A stretch of 64,000 nt of DNA from NCBI RefSeq assembly GCF_032452875.1, contig NC_083873.1:76319987-76383986 (forward strand). Direction: 5' to 3'. Below are positions 22,441 through 34,854 of this stretch, one piece after another (the stretch's first letter is position 1; each line of letters begins with the position of its first letter). The position numbers were made by a program, and so were the translations under genes. The notes under the pieces were generated by a model that saw only the letters and a list, made by a program, of their open reading frames with translations, was not told the origin of the DNA and ran no database searches. Source of the DNA: Bos javanicus (Eukaryota; Chordata; Mammalia; Artiodactyla; Bovidae).

Positions 22441-23193
22441 ATCAGTTCAGTTCAGTCGCTCAGTCGTGTCCAACTGTTTGTGACCCCATGACTTGCAGCA
22501 CGCAGGCCTCCCTGTCCATCACCAACTCCCGGAGTTCACTCAGACTCATGTCCATCGAGTCAGTGATGCCATCCAGCCATCTCATCCTCTGTCGTCCCCT
22601 TTTCCTCCTGCCCCCAATCCCTCCCAGCATCAGAGTCTTTTCCAATGAGTCAACTCTTCGCATGAGGTGGCCAAAGTACTGGAGTTTCAGCTTTAGCATC
22701 ATTCCTTCCAAAGAAATCCCAGGGCTGATCTCCTTCAGAATGGACTGGTTGGATCTCCTTGCAGTCCAAGGGACCCTCAAGAGTCTTCTCCAACACCACA
22801 GTTCAAAAGCATCAATTCTTTGGCGCTCAGCCTTCTTCACAGTCCAACTCTCACATCCATACATGACCACTGGAAAAACCATAGCCTTGACTAGACGTAC
22901 CTTTGTTGGCAAAGTAATGTCTCTGCTTTTGAATATGCTATCTAGGTTGGTCATAACTTTCCTTCCAAGGAATAAGCGTCTTTTAATTTTATGGCTCCAG
23001 TCACCAACTGCAGTGATTTTTGAACTCCCAAAAATAAAGTCTGCCACTGTTTCCACTGTTTCCCCATGTATTTCCCATGAAGTGATGGGACCAGATGCCA
23101 TAATCTTCGTTTTCTGAATGTTGAGCTTTAAGCCAACTTTTTCAGTCTCCACTTTCACTTTCATCAAGAGGCTTTTAGTTCCTTAGCTCTATT
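22441..23193 (-). mobile_element. Short BovB (about 0.75 kb), antisense
   Basis: Antisense BovB from its TTCAG tail to an internal point at 'catcaagaggcttttagttc'. Its 235-codon minus-strand frame (22460-23167) contains KLNIQKTKIMASG, MYGCESWTVKKAE, WCWRRLLRVPW and LVMDREA. It then shifts frame just before the end. A second copy with the same 5' cut point occurs at 51231-51978. It is inserted in ancient L1 A without an evident target duplication. Confidence 0.92.
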
Positions 23194-26100
23194 TTTAGAT
23201 TTTTAAGGATGGTCCATACTGTCCTCTATAGTGGCTGTACCAGTTTACATTTCCACCAACAGTGTAGGAGGCTTCTCTTTTCTCCATATACTCTCTAGCA
23301 TATGTTATTTGCATATTTTTGATGATGGCATTCTAACTGGTGTGAGGTCATACCTTATTGTAGTTCTGCTTTGCATTTCTCTATTAATGAGTGATGTTGA
23401 GCATGTTTTCATGTGTCTGTTGGTCACCTGCACAACTTCTTTGGAGAAAAGTCTATTTCTGTTTTCTGCCCATTTTTTCATTTTTTTTTTTTTAAATTGT
23501 GCTACATGAACTGCTTGTATATTTTGGAAGTTAATTCCTTGTCAGCTGCTTCATTTGTAATTATTTTCCCATACTGAATGTTATCTTTTTGTTTTGTTTA
23601 TGGTTTCCTTTGTTGTGAAAAAGCTTTGGAGTTTCATCAGGTCCCATTTATTTAGTTTTTGTTTTTATTTTCATTACTCTAGGAGGGAGGTCAGAAAGAT
23701 CTTGCTTTGATTTATGCCAGAGAGTGTTCTGCCTAGGTTTTCCTCTAAGCCTTACCTTTAGGTCTCTAATTAATTTGTAGTTTATCTTTATGTACCATGA
23801 TAGGGAGTGATCTAATTTCATTCTTTTCCATGTAGTTGTCCAGTTTTCCCAGCACCATTTGTTGAAGAGACTATCTTTTCTCTATTGTATATTCTTGTCT
23901 GTTTTGTTATAGACTAGATAAACATAGACCTGGAGAAGGGAATGACTAACAGGTGCCTGGGTTTATCTCCCAGCTTTCTATCCTCTTCCACTGATCTATA
24001 TTTCTCTATTGTGCCAATACTATACCAGGACTTCCCTGGTGGTTCAGATGGTAAAGCATCTGCCTACAATACGGAAGACCCAGGTTTGATCCCTGGGTTG
24101 GGAAGATCCTCTGGAGAAAGAAATGGCAACCCACTCCAGTATTCTTGCCTGGATAATCCCATGGATGGAGGAGCATTGTAGGCTACAGTCCATGGGGTCG
24201 CAAAGAGTCAGACACGATTGAGCTACTTCACTTCACTTCTTCATACCATCTTGATTATTCTAGTTTTGTGGGATAGTCTAAAGTCAGAGAGTCTGATTTC
24301 TCCAGCTACATTTTTCTTTCTCAAGATTGATTTGGCTACTCAATTCTTTTGTGTTTCCATATAAATTATAAAATTTTGGTCTAATTCTGTGAAAAATGCT
24401 CTTGCTAATTTGATAAGGATTGCATTTAATATGGAGATTCATTTCGGTAATATACTCATTTCACAATATTGAGTCTTCCCCTCCAAGTACATGGCATATT
24501 TCTTCATCTGTTTGCATCATGTTTAATTCTTTCATCAGTATCTTATAGTTTTCTGAGTATGGATGTTTTCCTTCCTTAGACAGGTATATTCCTAGGTATT
24601 TTCTTTTTATTGAGATGGTAAATATAATTATTTCCTTAATTTCTCTTTCTTATCTTTAATTGTTAGTGCATAGAAATGCAAGTGGTTTTGTGTATTAATT
24701 TTGTATTCTGCAACTTTACAAAATTCACTGATAAATTCTCAACTTTACCAAATTTATTGATGAACTCTAGTAGTTTTCTGATGGCATCTTTAGTATTTTT
24801 ATGTATAATATTTTGCCATCCGCAAACAGTGTAAGTTTTACTTCTTCTTTTCCAATATGGATAACTTTTATCTCTTTTCTTCTCTGATTTCTGTGGCTAG
24901 AACTTCCAAAAGTGTGTTGAATAATTGCGGTGAGGGCAGACACCTTTGTCTTGTTCCTGATCTTAAACCAAATGCTTTCATTTTTTCACCATTAAGAATA
25001 ATGTTTTCTGTGAGTTTGTCCTATATGGCCTTTATTATGTTGAGGTATATTCCATCTACACCCACTTTCTGGAGAGTTTTTATCATAAATGGGTACTGAA
25101 TTTTGTCAAAAGCTTTTCCTGCATCTATTAGTATCATAACGGTTTTTATTCTTTGATTTGTTAATCTTGTGTATCAGACTGATTCATTTGCATTATTTTT
25201 AAGAAATCCTTGCATCACTGAGATAAATTCCACTTGATCACAGTGTACAATCCTTTTCATGAATTACTGAATTCTGTTTGCTAGTATTTTGTTGAGAATT
25301 TTTTCATATATGTTCATCAGTGACATTGGCCTGTAATTTTCTCTTTTTTGTGGTATTGTGTTCTGTGTTTTTGTTTGTTTGTTTGTTTTTGCTTGTTTTT
25401 TAATCAGGGTGATGGTGCCCTTGTTGCATAAGCTTGGGAGTGTATCTTCTTCTGCAGTTTTTTGAAAAAGTTTGAGAATGATAGGTGTTAGCTCTTCTGA
25501 AAGTGTTTGATAGAATTTGCCTATGAAGCTATCTGGCCCTGGACTTTTGTTTGTTGGAAGAGTTTTAAATCAGTTTCAATTACACATGATTTGTTTGTTC
25601 ATATTTTCTATTTCTTCATGATTCAATATTGGGGGCGTGTATCTTTCTAGGCATATGTCCACTTCTTCCAAGTTGTCCATTTTATTGGCAAATAGTTGCT
25701 TCTAGTAGTCTCTTATGAGCCTTTGTATTTCTGCAGTGTGTTTTAATTTCTCTGTTTTCATTTCCAATTTTATCAATTTGAGTTCTCTCCCTTTTTTCTT
25801 CCTTTATGAGTCAATACAGATTTATTGATTTTATCTTCTCAAATAACTAGCTTTTAGTTTCATTGATCTTTGCCATTGTTTTCTTCCTATTTAGTTTTTC
25901 CTGTTACTGATTTCTAATCTCATAATGTTTTGGTTAGAAAACTTGCTTGATATGATTTAATTTTCTTAGATTTACCAAGGCTTAATTTGTGACCCAAGAT
26001 GTGACCTATCCTGGAGAATGTTCCATGTAACAACAGGATATTCTGCTACTTTCAGATAGAATACCCTATGAATATCAGTTAAGTCTATCTGGTCTTATTG

Positions 26101-26408
26101 TGTCACTTAAGGCTTATGTTTCATTAATTTTCTGTCTGGATGATATGTCCATTAGTATAGGTAGAGCGTTAAAACCCCCCACAATTATTGTGTTACTGTT
26201 TATTTCCCCTTTGATGACTTTTCATTTGCCTATTTATTGTGGTGTTCATATGTTTGGTGAATAAATGTTATATCTTCTTATTGGATTGATCCTTTGATCA
26301 TTATATAGTGTCCATCCTTGGCTTTTTATTTGCATGAAACATAATTTTCCATCACCTCACTTTCAGTTTGTACTATCCATAGGTCTGAAATGGGTCTCTT
26401 TTAAACAG
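23194..26408 (-). mobile_element. Ancient L1 A, ORF2 block, antisense
   Basis: Continuation of ancient L1 A through antisense ORF2. Landmarks are 'tagtggctgtaccagtttac', 'ttggagttttcat'-type text, 'gttaatcttgtgtatcag', 'tctagtagtctcttatgagc', and 'gtcacttaaggcttatgttt' near the endonuclease side. There is no surviving frame. It contains a Bov-tA at 24019-24234 and stops at 26408, where a BovB inserted. Confidence 0.87.
24019..24234 (+). mobile_element. Bov-tA SINE, complete
   Basis: Sense Bov-tA with tRNA-like head 'ggacttccctggtggttcag', B-box-like 'ggtttgatccctgggttgg', body and 'cttcacttcacttc' tail. It is inserted in ancient L1 A. Low visible divergence suggests a fairly young copy. Confidence 0.93.
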
Positions 26409-26782
26409 CTTCAGTTCAGTCGTTCAGTCGTGTCCAACTTTGTGACACCATGAATCGCAGCACGCCAGGCCTCCCTGTCCATCACGAACTACCAGTTTAC
26501 CTAAACTCATGTCCACTGAGTCGGTGATGCCATCCAGCCATCTCATCCTCTGCTGTCCCCCTTCTCCTCCTGCCCCCAATCCCTCCCAGCATCAGGGTCT
26601 TTTCCAATGAGTGAACAATTCATATAAGGTGGCCAAAGTATTGGAATTTCAGCTTCAGCATCAATCCTTCCAATTAAAACCCAGGCCTAATCTCCTTTAG
26701 GATGGACTGGTTGGATCTCCTTGAAGTCCAAAGGACTCTCAAGACTCTTCTCCAACACCACAGTTCAAAAGAATCAATTCTT
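26409..26782 (-). mobile_element. BovB LINE, antisense, first half (split by L1)
   Basis: Antisense BovB 3' end ('cttcagttcagtcgttcag') through 'cagttcaaaagaatcaattc'. It continues at 28509 after a 1.7-kb L1 insertion. The last 16 bp (26767-26782, 'aaaagaatcaattctt') are the left target-site copy of that L1. Confidence 0.92.
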
Positions 26783-27443
26783 TTCACCTTGCTAATAGTT
26801 TCCTTTGTTGTGCAGAAGCTTTTAAGTTTAATTATGTCCCATTTGTTTATTTTTGCTTTTATTTCAAATATTCTGGGAGGTGGGTCATAGAGGATCCTGT
26901 TGTGATGTATGTTGGAGACTGTTTTGCCTATGTTCTCCTCTAGGAGTTTTATAGTTTTTGGTCTTACATTGAGATCTTTAATCCATTTTGAGTTTATTTT
27001 TGTGTATGGTGTTAGAAAGTGTTCTAGTTTCATTCTTTTACAAGTGGTTGACCAGTTTTCCCAGCACCACTTGTTAAAGAGATTGTCTTTAATCCATTGT
27101 ATATTCTTGCCTCCTTTATCAAAGATAAGGTGTCCATATGTGCGTGGATTTATCTCTGGGCTTTCTATTTTGTTCCATTGATCAATATTTCTGTCTTTGT
27201 GCCAGTACCATATTGTCTTTTTTTTTTTTTTTTTTAAACTTTACACTGTGGCTTTGTAATAGAACCTGAAGTCAGGTAGGTTGATTCCTCCAGTTCCCTT
27301 CTTCTTTCTCAAGATAGCTTTGGCTATTCGACGTTTTTGTATTTCCATACAAATTGTGAAATTATTTGTTCTAGCTCTGTGAAGAATACCGTTGGTAGCT
27401 TGATGGGGATTGCATTGAATCTATAAATTGCTTTAGGTAGCAT
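26783..27443 (-). mobile_element. Ruminant L1, inverted 5' segment, inside BovB
   Basis: Antisense L1 ORF2 (region upstream of the C-terminal part), from 'ttcaccttgctaatag' to 'ctttaggtagcatactc'. A T tract at 27214-27233 lies inside. It abuts a sense segment at 27444. About 35-50 bp of L1 are missing between the two parts. Together they are one twin-primed insertion. Confidence 0.92.
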
Positions 27444-28492
27444 ACTCATTGAAGCAACTGACAAACAACTAATCTCAAAAATATACAAGCAACTCCTACA
27501 GCTCAACTCCAGAAAAATAAATGACCCAATCAAAAAATGGACCAAAGAACTAAATAGACATTTCTCCAAAGAAGACATACAGATGGCTAACAAACACATG
27601 GAAAGATGCTCAACAGCACTCATTATCAGAGAAATGCAAATCAAAACCACTATGAGGTACCATTTCACACCAGTCAGAATGGCTGCGATCCAAAAGTCTA
27701 CAAGCAATAAATGCTGGAGAGGGTGTGGAGAAAAGGGAACCCTCTTATACTGTTGGTGGGAATGCAAACTAGTACAGCCACTATGGAGAACAGTGTGGAG
27801 ATTCCTTAAAAAACTGGAAATAGAACTGCCTTATGACCCAGCAATCCCACTGCTGGGCATACACACTGAGGAAACCAGAAGGGAAAGAGACACATGTACC
27901 CCAATGTTCATCGCAGCACTGTTTATAATAGCCAGGACATGGAAGCAACCTAGATGCCCATCAGCAGATGAATGGGTAAGAAAGCTGTGGTACATATACA
28001 CAATGGAATATTACTCAGCCATTAAAAAGAATACATTTGAATCAGTTCTAATGAGGTGGATGAAACTGGAACCTATTATACAGAGTGAAGTAAGCCAGAA
28101 AGAAAAACACCAATACAGTATACTAACGCATATATATGGAATTTAGAAAGATGGTAACAATAACCCTGTGTACGAGACAGCAAAAGAGACACTGGTGTAT
28201 AGAACAGTCTTATGGACTCTGTGGGAGAGGGAGAGGGTGGGGAGATTTGGGAGAATGGCGTTGAAACATGTATAATATCATGTATGAAATGAGTCGCCAG
28301 TCCTGGTTCAATGCACGATACTGGATGCTTGCGGCTGGTGCACTGGGATGACTCAGAGGGAGAGTATGGGGAGGGAGGAGGGAGGAGGGTTCAGGATGGG
28401 GAACACAGGTATACCTGTGGCAGATTCATTTTGATGTTTGGAAAACTAATACAATATTGTAAAGTTTAAAAATAAATAAAATTAAAAAAAAA
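27444..28492 (+). mobile_element. Ruminant L1, sense 3' part of the inverted insertion
   Basis: Sense L1 from 'gaagcaactgacaaacaac' through the ORF2 stop, the G-rich 3'UTR, 'acaatattgtaaag' and poly(A). The right target-site copy 'aaaagaatcaattctt' is at 28493-28508, identical over 16 bp to 26767-26782. Confidence 0.95.
27583..28146 (+). pseudogene. L1 ORF2 C-terminal open frame (187 codons)
   Basis: This is the C-terminal end of L1 ORF2p, the segment after the RT domain. It stays open to the natural stop (HIYGI-stop). The family's cysteine-rich motif C-x3-C-x7-H-x4-C is visible as CWRGCGEKGTLLYCWWEC, but the histidine is replaced by tyrosine. Downstream are LFIIARTWKQPRCPSA and YIYTMEYYSAIKKN. 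Endonuclease and RT are not in this frame, and there is no promoter of its own. It is a truncated, inactive copy. Confidence 0.88.
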
Positions 28493-28508
28493 AAAAGAAT
28501 CAATTCTT

Positions 28509-29330
28509 CAGTGCTCAGCTTTCTTCACAGTCCAACTCTCACATCCATACATGACCACTGGAAAAACCATAGCCTTGACTAGATGGACCTTTGTTGGCAA
28601 AGTAATGTCTCTGCTTTTGAATATGCTTTCTAGGTTGGTCATAATTTTTCTTCCAAGGAGTAAGCGTCTTTTAATTTCATGGCTGCAATCACCATCTGCA
28701 GTGATTTTGGAGCCACAAAAAATAAAGTCTGCCACTGTTTCCACTCTTTCCCCATCTATTTCCCATTAAGTGATGGAACCAGATGCCATAATCTTAGTTT
28801 TCTGAATGTTCAGTTTTAAGCCAACTTTTTCACTCTCTTCTTTCACTTTCCTCAATAGGCTCCTTAGTTCCTCTTTATTTTCTGCCATAAGGGTGGTGTC
28901 ATCTGCAGATCTGAGGTTATTGATATTTCTCCCTGCAATCTTGATTCCAGCTTGTGGTTCTTCCAGCCCAGCATTTCTCATGATGTACTCTACATATAAG
29001 TTAAATAAGCAGGGTGACAATATACAGCCTTGACATACTCCTTTTCCTATTTGGGACCATTCTGTTGTTCCATGTCCAGTTCTAACTGTTGCTTCCTGAC
29101 CTGCATATAGGTTTCTCAAGAGGCAGGTCAGGTGGTCCAGTATTCTCATCTCTTGAAGAATTTTTCATAGTTCGTTGTGATCCATGCAGTCAAAGGCTTT
29201 GGTATAGTCAATAAAGCAAAAATAGATGTTTTTCTGGAACACTTGTGCTTGTTTGATGATCCAGGGGATGTTGGCAATTTGATCTCTGGTTCCTCTGCCT
29301 TTTCTAAAACCAACTTGAACATCTGGAAGT
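28509..29330 (-). mobile_element. BovB LINE, antisense, second half
   Basis: Continues the BovB broken at 26782 ('cagtgctcagctttcttcac' onward) into RT. The minus-strand frame at 28766-29149 contains the RT region GKGVCQGCILSPCLFNLY and the catalytic box reads SADD instead of YADD. It ends at 'aacatctggaagtt', where a sense BovB begins directly. Confidence 0.92.
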
Positions 29331-30252
29331 TAAAGGAGTACGTCAAGGCTGTGTATTGTCACTCTGCTTACCTAACTTTTATGCAGAGTACATCATGCGA
29401 AATGCTGGGCTGGATGAAACACAAGCTGGAATCAAGATTGCCAGGAGAAAAATCAATAACCTCAGATATGCAGATGACCCCACCCTTATGGCAGGAAGTG
29501 AAGAAGAAATAAAGAGCTTCTTGATGAAAGTGAAAGAGGAGAGTGAAAAAGGTGGCTTAAAGCTCAACATTCAGAAAACTAAGATCATGGCATCCGGTCC
29601 TGTCACTTCATGGGGAATAGATGGGGAAACATTAAAACAGTGAGAGACTTTATTTTTTTGAGCTCCAAAATCACTGCAGATGGTGACTGCAGTCATGAAA
29701 TTAAAAGACTCTTGGTCCTTGAAAGAAAGGCTATTACCAACCTGGACAGCATATTAAAAAACAGAGACATTACTTTGCCAACAAATGTCTGTTTAGTCAA
29801 GGCTATGGTTTTTCCAGTAGTCATGTATGGATGTGAGATTTGGTCTATAAAGAAAGCTGAGCACCAAAGAATTGATGTTTTTGAACTACAGTGTTGGAGA
29901 AGACTCTTGAGGGTCCCTTGGACTGCAAGTAGTTCCAGCCAGTCAATCCTAAAGGAAATCAGTCATGAATATTCATTGGAAGGACTGATGTTGAAGCTGA
30001 AATTCCATAACTTTGGCCACCTGTTGCTAAGAGCCTGATTCATTTGAAAAGACCCTGGTGGTGGGAAAGATCGAAGGTGAGAGGAGAAGTGGTAGAAGGA
30101 GAAGGGACAGAGGATGTGATAATTGGATGGCATCACCGACTCGATGGACATGAGTTTGAGTAAGCTCAGGGAGTTGGTAATGGACAGGGAAGCCTGATGT
30201 TCTGTAGTCCATGGGGTCTCAAAGAGTCAGACATGACTGAGTGACTGAACTG
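29331..30252 (+). mobile_element. BovB LINE, sense, head to head with the antisense copy
   Basis: Sense BovB beginning inside RT ('aaaggagtacgtcaaggctg') and running to a short tail ('gactgaactgactg'). Frames 29356-29643 (RT motif C YADD intact, YIMRNAGLDETQAG) and 29610-30038 (VMYGCEIWSIKKAE) are offset by a shift near 29620. A further shift follows after 30038. Beyond it the ancient L1 resumes. Confidence 0.92.
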
Positions 30253-30255
30253 ACT

Positions 30256-30705
30256 GTTGACTCTGAGGTACAGCTTTGCTGGATAAAGTATTCTCGGTTG
30301 TATCTTTCTCTGTTTTATAATTTTGAATACATCCTGCCACTCCCTCTGGCCTTCAAAGTTTCTACTGAAAAATCATCTGATAACCAAATGAGATTTCCCT
30401 TGTATGTTACTCATCACGTTTCCCTTGAGGCTTTTAATATTTCTTCTTTGTATTTATTTTTTATTAATTTGACTAATATTTGTCTTGTTGGAGAAGGAAA
30501 TGACAACCCAGTCCAGTATCCTTGCCTGGAGAATCCCAGGGAAGGAGGAGCCTGGTGGGCTGCTGTCTATGGGGTCACACAGTCGGACATGAAGCAACTT
30601 AGCAGCAGCAGCAGCAGCATGTGTCTTATAGTTTTCCTCCTTTATGGGACTCTGTGCTTCCTAGACTTGGTTGTCTATTTCCTTTCCCATGTTAGAGAAG
30701 GAATC
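30256..30705 (-). mobile_element. Ancient L1 A, 5'-ward block, antisense
   Basis: Resumes ancient L1 A after the nested BovB stack: 'agctttgctggataaagtat', 'cactccctctggccttcaa', 'ctattttctttccc'-type text near 30680. These belong to the 5'-ward part of old L1M elements. Interrupted by a Bov-A SINE (30487-30619). The 5' end is not clear. Confidence 0.75.
30487..30619 (+). mobile_element. Bov-A SINE monomer
   Basis: A single Bov-A unit with an AGC-repeat tail ('gttggagaaggaaatgac' to 'agcagcagcagcagcagc'). Flanked by near-identical 'atttgtctt' and 'atgtgtctt', probably a target duplication with one mismatch. It is inserted in ancient L1 A. Confidence 0.85.
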
Positions 30706-33106
30706 ACTTTCTTTAATACTATCTACCTGATTGGAAAGTAGTGTGAGCAGACAAGCCGTGCCAATTCACAGGTCTTATTTTAGAATAGGCTTCCTATCAA
30801 TTACAAATTCTCATATCTCCAAACTCACGCCAATTTTTCTTTGTTATTTTGTGTGTGTGTGTGTGTTTAATCTCTCTGTCCCTTAAAAATGTTTATTCTT
30901 CAATAGGTTCTCTTCCTAATCATTTATTGTATATTCTTTATTCTGGAACAACAGAAATATACATTAAAAGCTTTACCTTTATCAAATCTTCTGTAATATT
31001 TTGATGTCACTCTTTTCTGCCTTCTTCCCACTTCTAAATTTCACAGACATAAGAGCATCTTAGGGGTTCCAATGACACACCTTTTCCTCCTCATCCAACA
31101 CCCACTTGCAACCATTTCTTTTTCACCTTACCCTCAATCATTCCCTAAGTTTTTCTTCCCAGAGAACTACGTTAAAATGTCTCATCCTTTATTGAATAGC
31201 CCACTAACTTCTCCTTCACTTAGCAGAAATTAAATCACATTCATATTTTTAAACTTTTTATTTTAGTATAATTAGAGGAAAACCTGAAGCTAAGTAAACA
31301 TGCCCAGTTTGCCATCTTGATGTTAAACATGCCTATTGAAACTGTTACTAGGGATTAACAATTGATCTTATAGAACCTCAAAAAGAAGCAAAATTTTTAA
31401 AATAAGTATTTTGAGAAACAGTTAACCTATATGCAATGAGGAGAAATATTCAAATTCCTTTCTCAATAAGAAGCTTTATTTGGCCTTAGCTCTGATCATG
31501 ATGCTGTCATTCCAGAGATCACATAACGAAAGTCTACCATGAATGAATACTGCCCTTTACAAACCCCAGTTCCTTTCTACATAGATTGAAATGTCAAGAT
31601 TCAGATTCCTTATCTCTCCTAAGGTTGCATTGCAAGATTCTAAGTGGTAAATGCTGACTTTAGCCACTATCCCAAATCACAATTCTCCTCTAGGCCACAA
31701 AATATATATGTATTGTTAAAAAGGCAAACGGCTTCAAAATGAATCTCTTGTTTCCAAAATATCTCCTGGAAATTCTGAGGCATCTCTTGAGAAATACAGC
31801 TGATACACTCCACTATTATTAACATTATTGTCCCTGTATCTTCTAAGTCCCTACCCCCTGCCCTAGACAACATTATTATACTCAGGATGAAAGTGTTCAC
31901 ATCATTAAGTCCTAAAGTTTTATATTTTTTAAATAGATATACAGAGGGTATGTTCACTGCACCAGAATTTTGCAAAGGAGGAATTATCAGTCAGGGTGGT
32001 ATTAAAATAAATATAAATGGTTAGCTGTTTTGATTTGTTTTTCAAAGGGGAATTCTTGTTAGAATGTGCTATTAAAACTTCTTTATTTTAAGACAGAAAT
32101 AATAGCCTGTTTCTTTTGCCTTAAGATCTGAAAGTGATAAACCATCTAATTCTTAAAAAGTAAAGGGTTTTTCCATTTACATTGAATATAAGATTTTAAT
32201 GATGTTATTGTTTAAGTGGTTATCTACAGTGAAAATGTGAAGGAAAATTACTCTGGGAAAATTTTCTGAGGGTATTCATTAGATTTTTTGTAGTTTATTT
32301 CTCTATGTGTGTAAAATACTTGAATATTGTTGAAAATTTTATAGAATGACAATGTTCTATTTTAAGTATGATGGAATAAAATTCTTTTTCATTATAAAAA
32401 TATGTATACAAATTATTTTAATGTTTAAGCTATTATAATATTGCAAGATGCATACATCAAAACCAAATGTTATACACATTATCTTTCCTGTAATACTTGT
32501 ACTTTTCCTTAATGGTACTTCATTTTAAAAGCTACGCAATTCAAGGTTAAAAAAAAAATGTTTAAATTATCACTGAAATATAAGTGTTCTGTCAGATATG
32601 TATTACATAAGAAAAGCACAGTATTGCATCTTAAAACAAACAAATAAAAATTAAACCCAGGAATCATTCACATATTTTAGCAGTAACTAGTGTGTATACA
32701 TTTACCAAAATATTTAACTACAACATCTATATCACAGCATTTTTTCCACAAATAGATGGCTCTTTGAATAGAACATTCTGACAAAAGGACCACTTAATTT
32801 TTCAAAATATCATGCATATAGATCATAAATTTCCAAACATTGCATTCCCTATCTAAAAAACTAGCTTCAACTTTGAAAATTTTGTCCTACAATCTCAAGT
32901 GGGTGCTCCCCTTGAGCAAGTTATTTTTTCATATTGTGATATAAAATACCTCAGTCTAGAGAATTATTCTAGTACTTTGTTCTAGACTGAGTCAAAACCT
33001 AATAAAGAGCATATTTATCTAAAAATTTTTAAGTATGCTCTAAAATTATTTTCCTTAAGTAGAAAAACTTGTGCTTCATGTGTGGAATAATCATTTGGCC
33101 TAGCAA
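30706..33106. other. Unclassified AT-rich DNA (2.4 kb)
   Basis: Contains a GT run at about 30848-30867 and A-rich patches. The 102-codon minus-strand frame (31667-31975) has no family I recognise, no splice or promoter context, and ordinary composition; I do not call it a gene. This is one of the longest stretches without recognised repeats. Confidence 0.45.
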
Positions 33107-33633
33107 TGACTTTTTTATTGAGATACAGTTGACATAAAATTGTATCAGTTTCAGATGTATAACCTTTTGACTTGATTTTTGTATATACTGCAGAAATGAT
33201 TACCACAATATGACTAGTTAACATCCAACACCACACACAGTTTCTTTTTTTTTTTCTTGTGAGAACTTTTAAGATTGCTCTTTTAGCAACTTTAAAATGT
33301 ATAATACAGGATTGTTAACTGTAGTCACTATAATGTGCATTACATCTCCATTAATAATTCACTATATAAAAAAGAGTTTGTACCTTTGGTCATTCTTTAT
33401 CCACTTAGTCCATTACCTACCATATTCCTCTGGAAACCACCAATCTGTATTATTTGTGAGTTTGGAATTTGTTTACTGGTTGGTTTGTTTTTAGCTTTTA
33501 CATATAAATGAGATCATACACTGTTTCTCTATTCAACTTATTTCACCTACCATAATACCTTCAAGGGCCGTGCATGTTGTCATAAATGGCAAAGATTTCT
33601 TTCCTTTTTATGGCTATATAATATTCCATGGTG

Positions 33634-33669
<36 letters not shown>

Positions 33670-34737
33670 TGTGTATATCCCATCTTCTTTAGCCATTCAT
33701 TCTTTGATAGACACTTAAGCTATTTCCATGTCTTGAGTACTATAAATAATGGTGTAGTAAACATGGGGGTTCATATAACTTTTCAAGTTTTTGTTTTTGT
33801 TTCCTTTGGACAACTACCCAGTTTTTTGAAGAATCTGCATTCTGTTTTCTATGATGGCTGTACCAAGTTTCATTCTCACCAACAGTGCAAAAAAGTTGGG
33901 TTTTTTTTTTTTTCCCATATACCTTCCAAAACTTCTCTGTTGTCCTTTTAATAGTAGCCATTCTAATAAGTGTGAGGTAATATCTCACTGTGATTCTGAT
34001 TTTCACTTCCCTGATAATTAATGACACTGTACATTTTCTCAAGTATCCATAAGCCTAGCCATCTGTATTTCTTCTTTGGAAAAATGTCTATTCAGAACCT
34101 CTGCCCAATTTTAGTCAAATTGTTTGATTTTGATATTGAGTTGTATGAGTTTGTATATTTGGATATTGACTTATTATCAAATATATGATTTGCAAATATT
34201 TTCTTCCATTCATTGATTGTATTTTTATTTTGTTAATGGTTTTCTTTGCCGTGAAGAAGCTAATTAGTTTAATATTGTCACAATTGTTTCCTTTGGCTTT
34301 TGTTGCTTTTGTTTTTGATATCAAATCCAAAAACGAATCACCAAACCCAAGTCAAGTAGCTTAACATTCATATTTTCCTCTAGGAGTTTTAAGATTTCAG
34401 GTCTTGCATTTGGTTCTTCAATTCATTTGAGTTAATTTTTGTGTATGGTATAAGAGAGTAGGCCAGTTTGTCTTATAAGCGGCTGTCCAGTTTTCTTAAC
34501 ATCATTAATTGAAGAGATTGCCTTTTCACCACTGTATACTATTGGCTCTTTTGTCATTAATTGATTGACCATATGTATGTGGGGTTTTTCCTCCTGAACT
34601 CTCTATTCTCTTCTATTAACCTATCTATATGTTTTATGCTAATACCATACTATTTGATTACTGTACTTTGTAGTGGAGTTTGGGATCAAGAAGCGTGATG
34701 CGTTCAGCTTTGTTATCTTTCTTTTTCTCATAGAGTT
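33107..34737 (-). mobile_element. Ancient L1 B, 3' portion, antisense
   Basis: Antisense L1M-type element: the 3'UTR text 'ttgagatacagttgacataa' followed by 'tattccatggtggtatg', 'gatggctgtaccaagtttc', 'ggttttctttgccgtgaag' and 'taataccatactatttgatt'. A GT microsatellite lies at 33632-33668. No usable frame remains. Confidence 0.85.
33632..33668 (+). repeat. GT microsatellite
   Basis: A near-perfect run of GT dinucleotides inside ancient L1 B. It produces a spurious (VC)n peptide in one frame. Confidence 0.95.
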
Positions 34738-34854
34738 TATATCTCATGGGTGCAAGGTAAGTTAGAGAGGTGGAGTTTTAGCTAAGAATTAGAATTTCCT
34801 AGAATGAGGCCATTACTTTCCAAATATAACACTACTTCCTAGTCATGTAGTTTT

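Noticed and set aside
22380..23117. 245-codon plus-strand frame
   Set aside because: It is the antisense shadow of BovB ORF2; the true coding strand is minus (22460-23167).
27214..27233. Poly(T) run as a separate L1 or processed pseudogene tail
   Set aside because: L1 similarity continues on both sides in the same orientation, so it is an internal expansion.
27324..27767. 147-codon minus-strand frame across the L1 inversion
   Set aside because: It runs through inverted and sense L1 parts and has no biological continuity.
31667..31975. 102-codon minus-strand open frame in unclassified DNA
   Set aside because: No recognisable domain, no supporting context, and the length is within chance for AT-rich DNA. 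Decayed repeat is as likely.
33628..33951. Open frame starting with a (VC)n run
   Set aside because: It is produced by a GT microsatellite and antisense L1 sequence.
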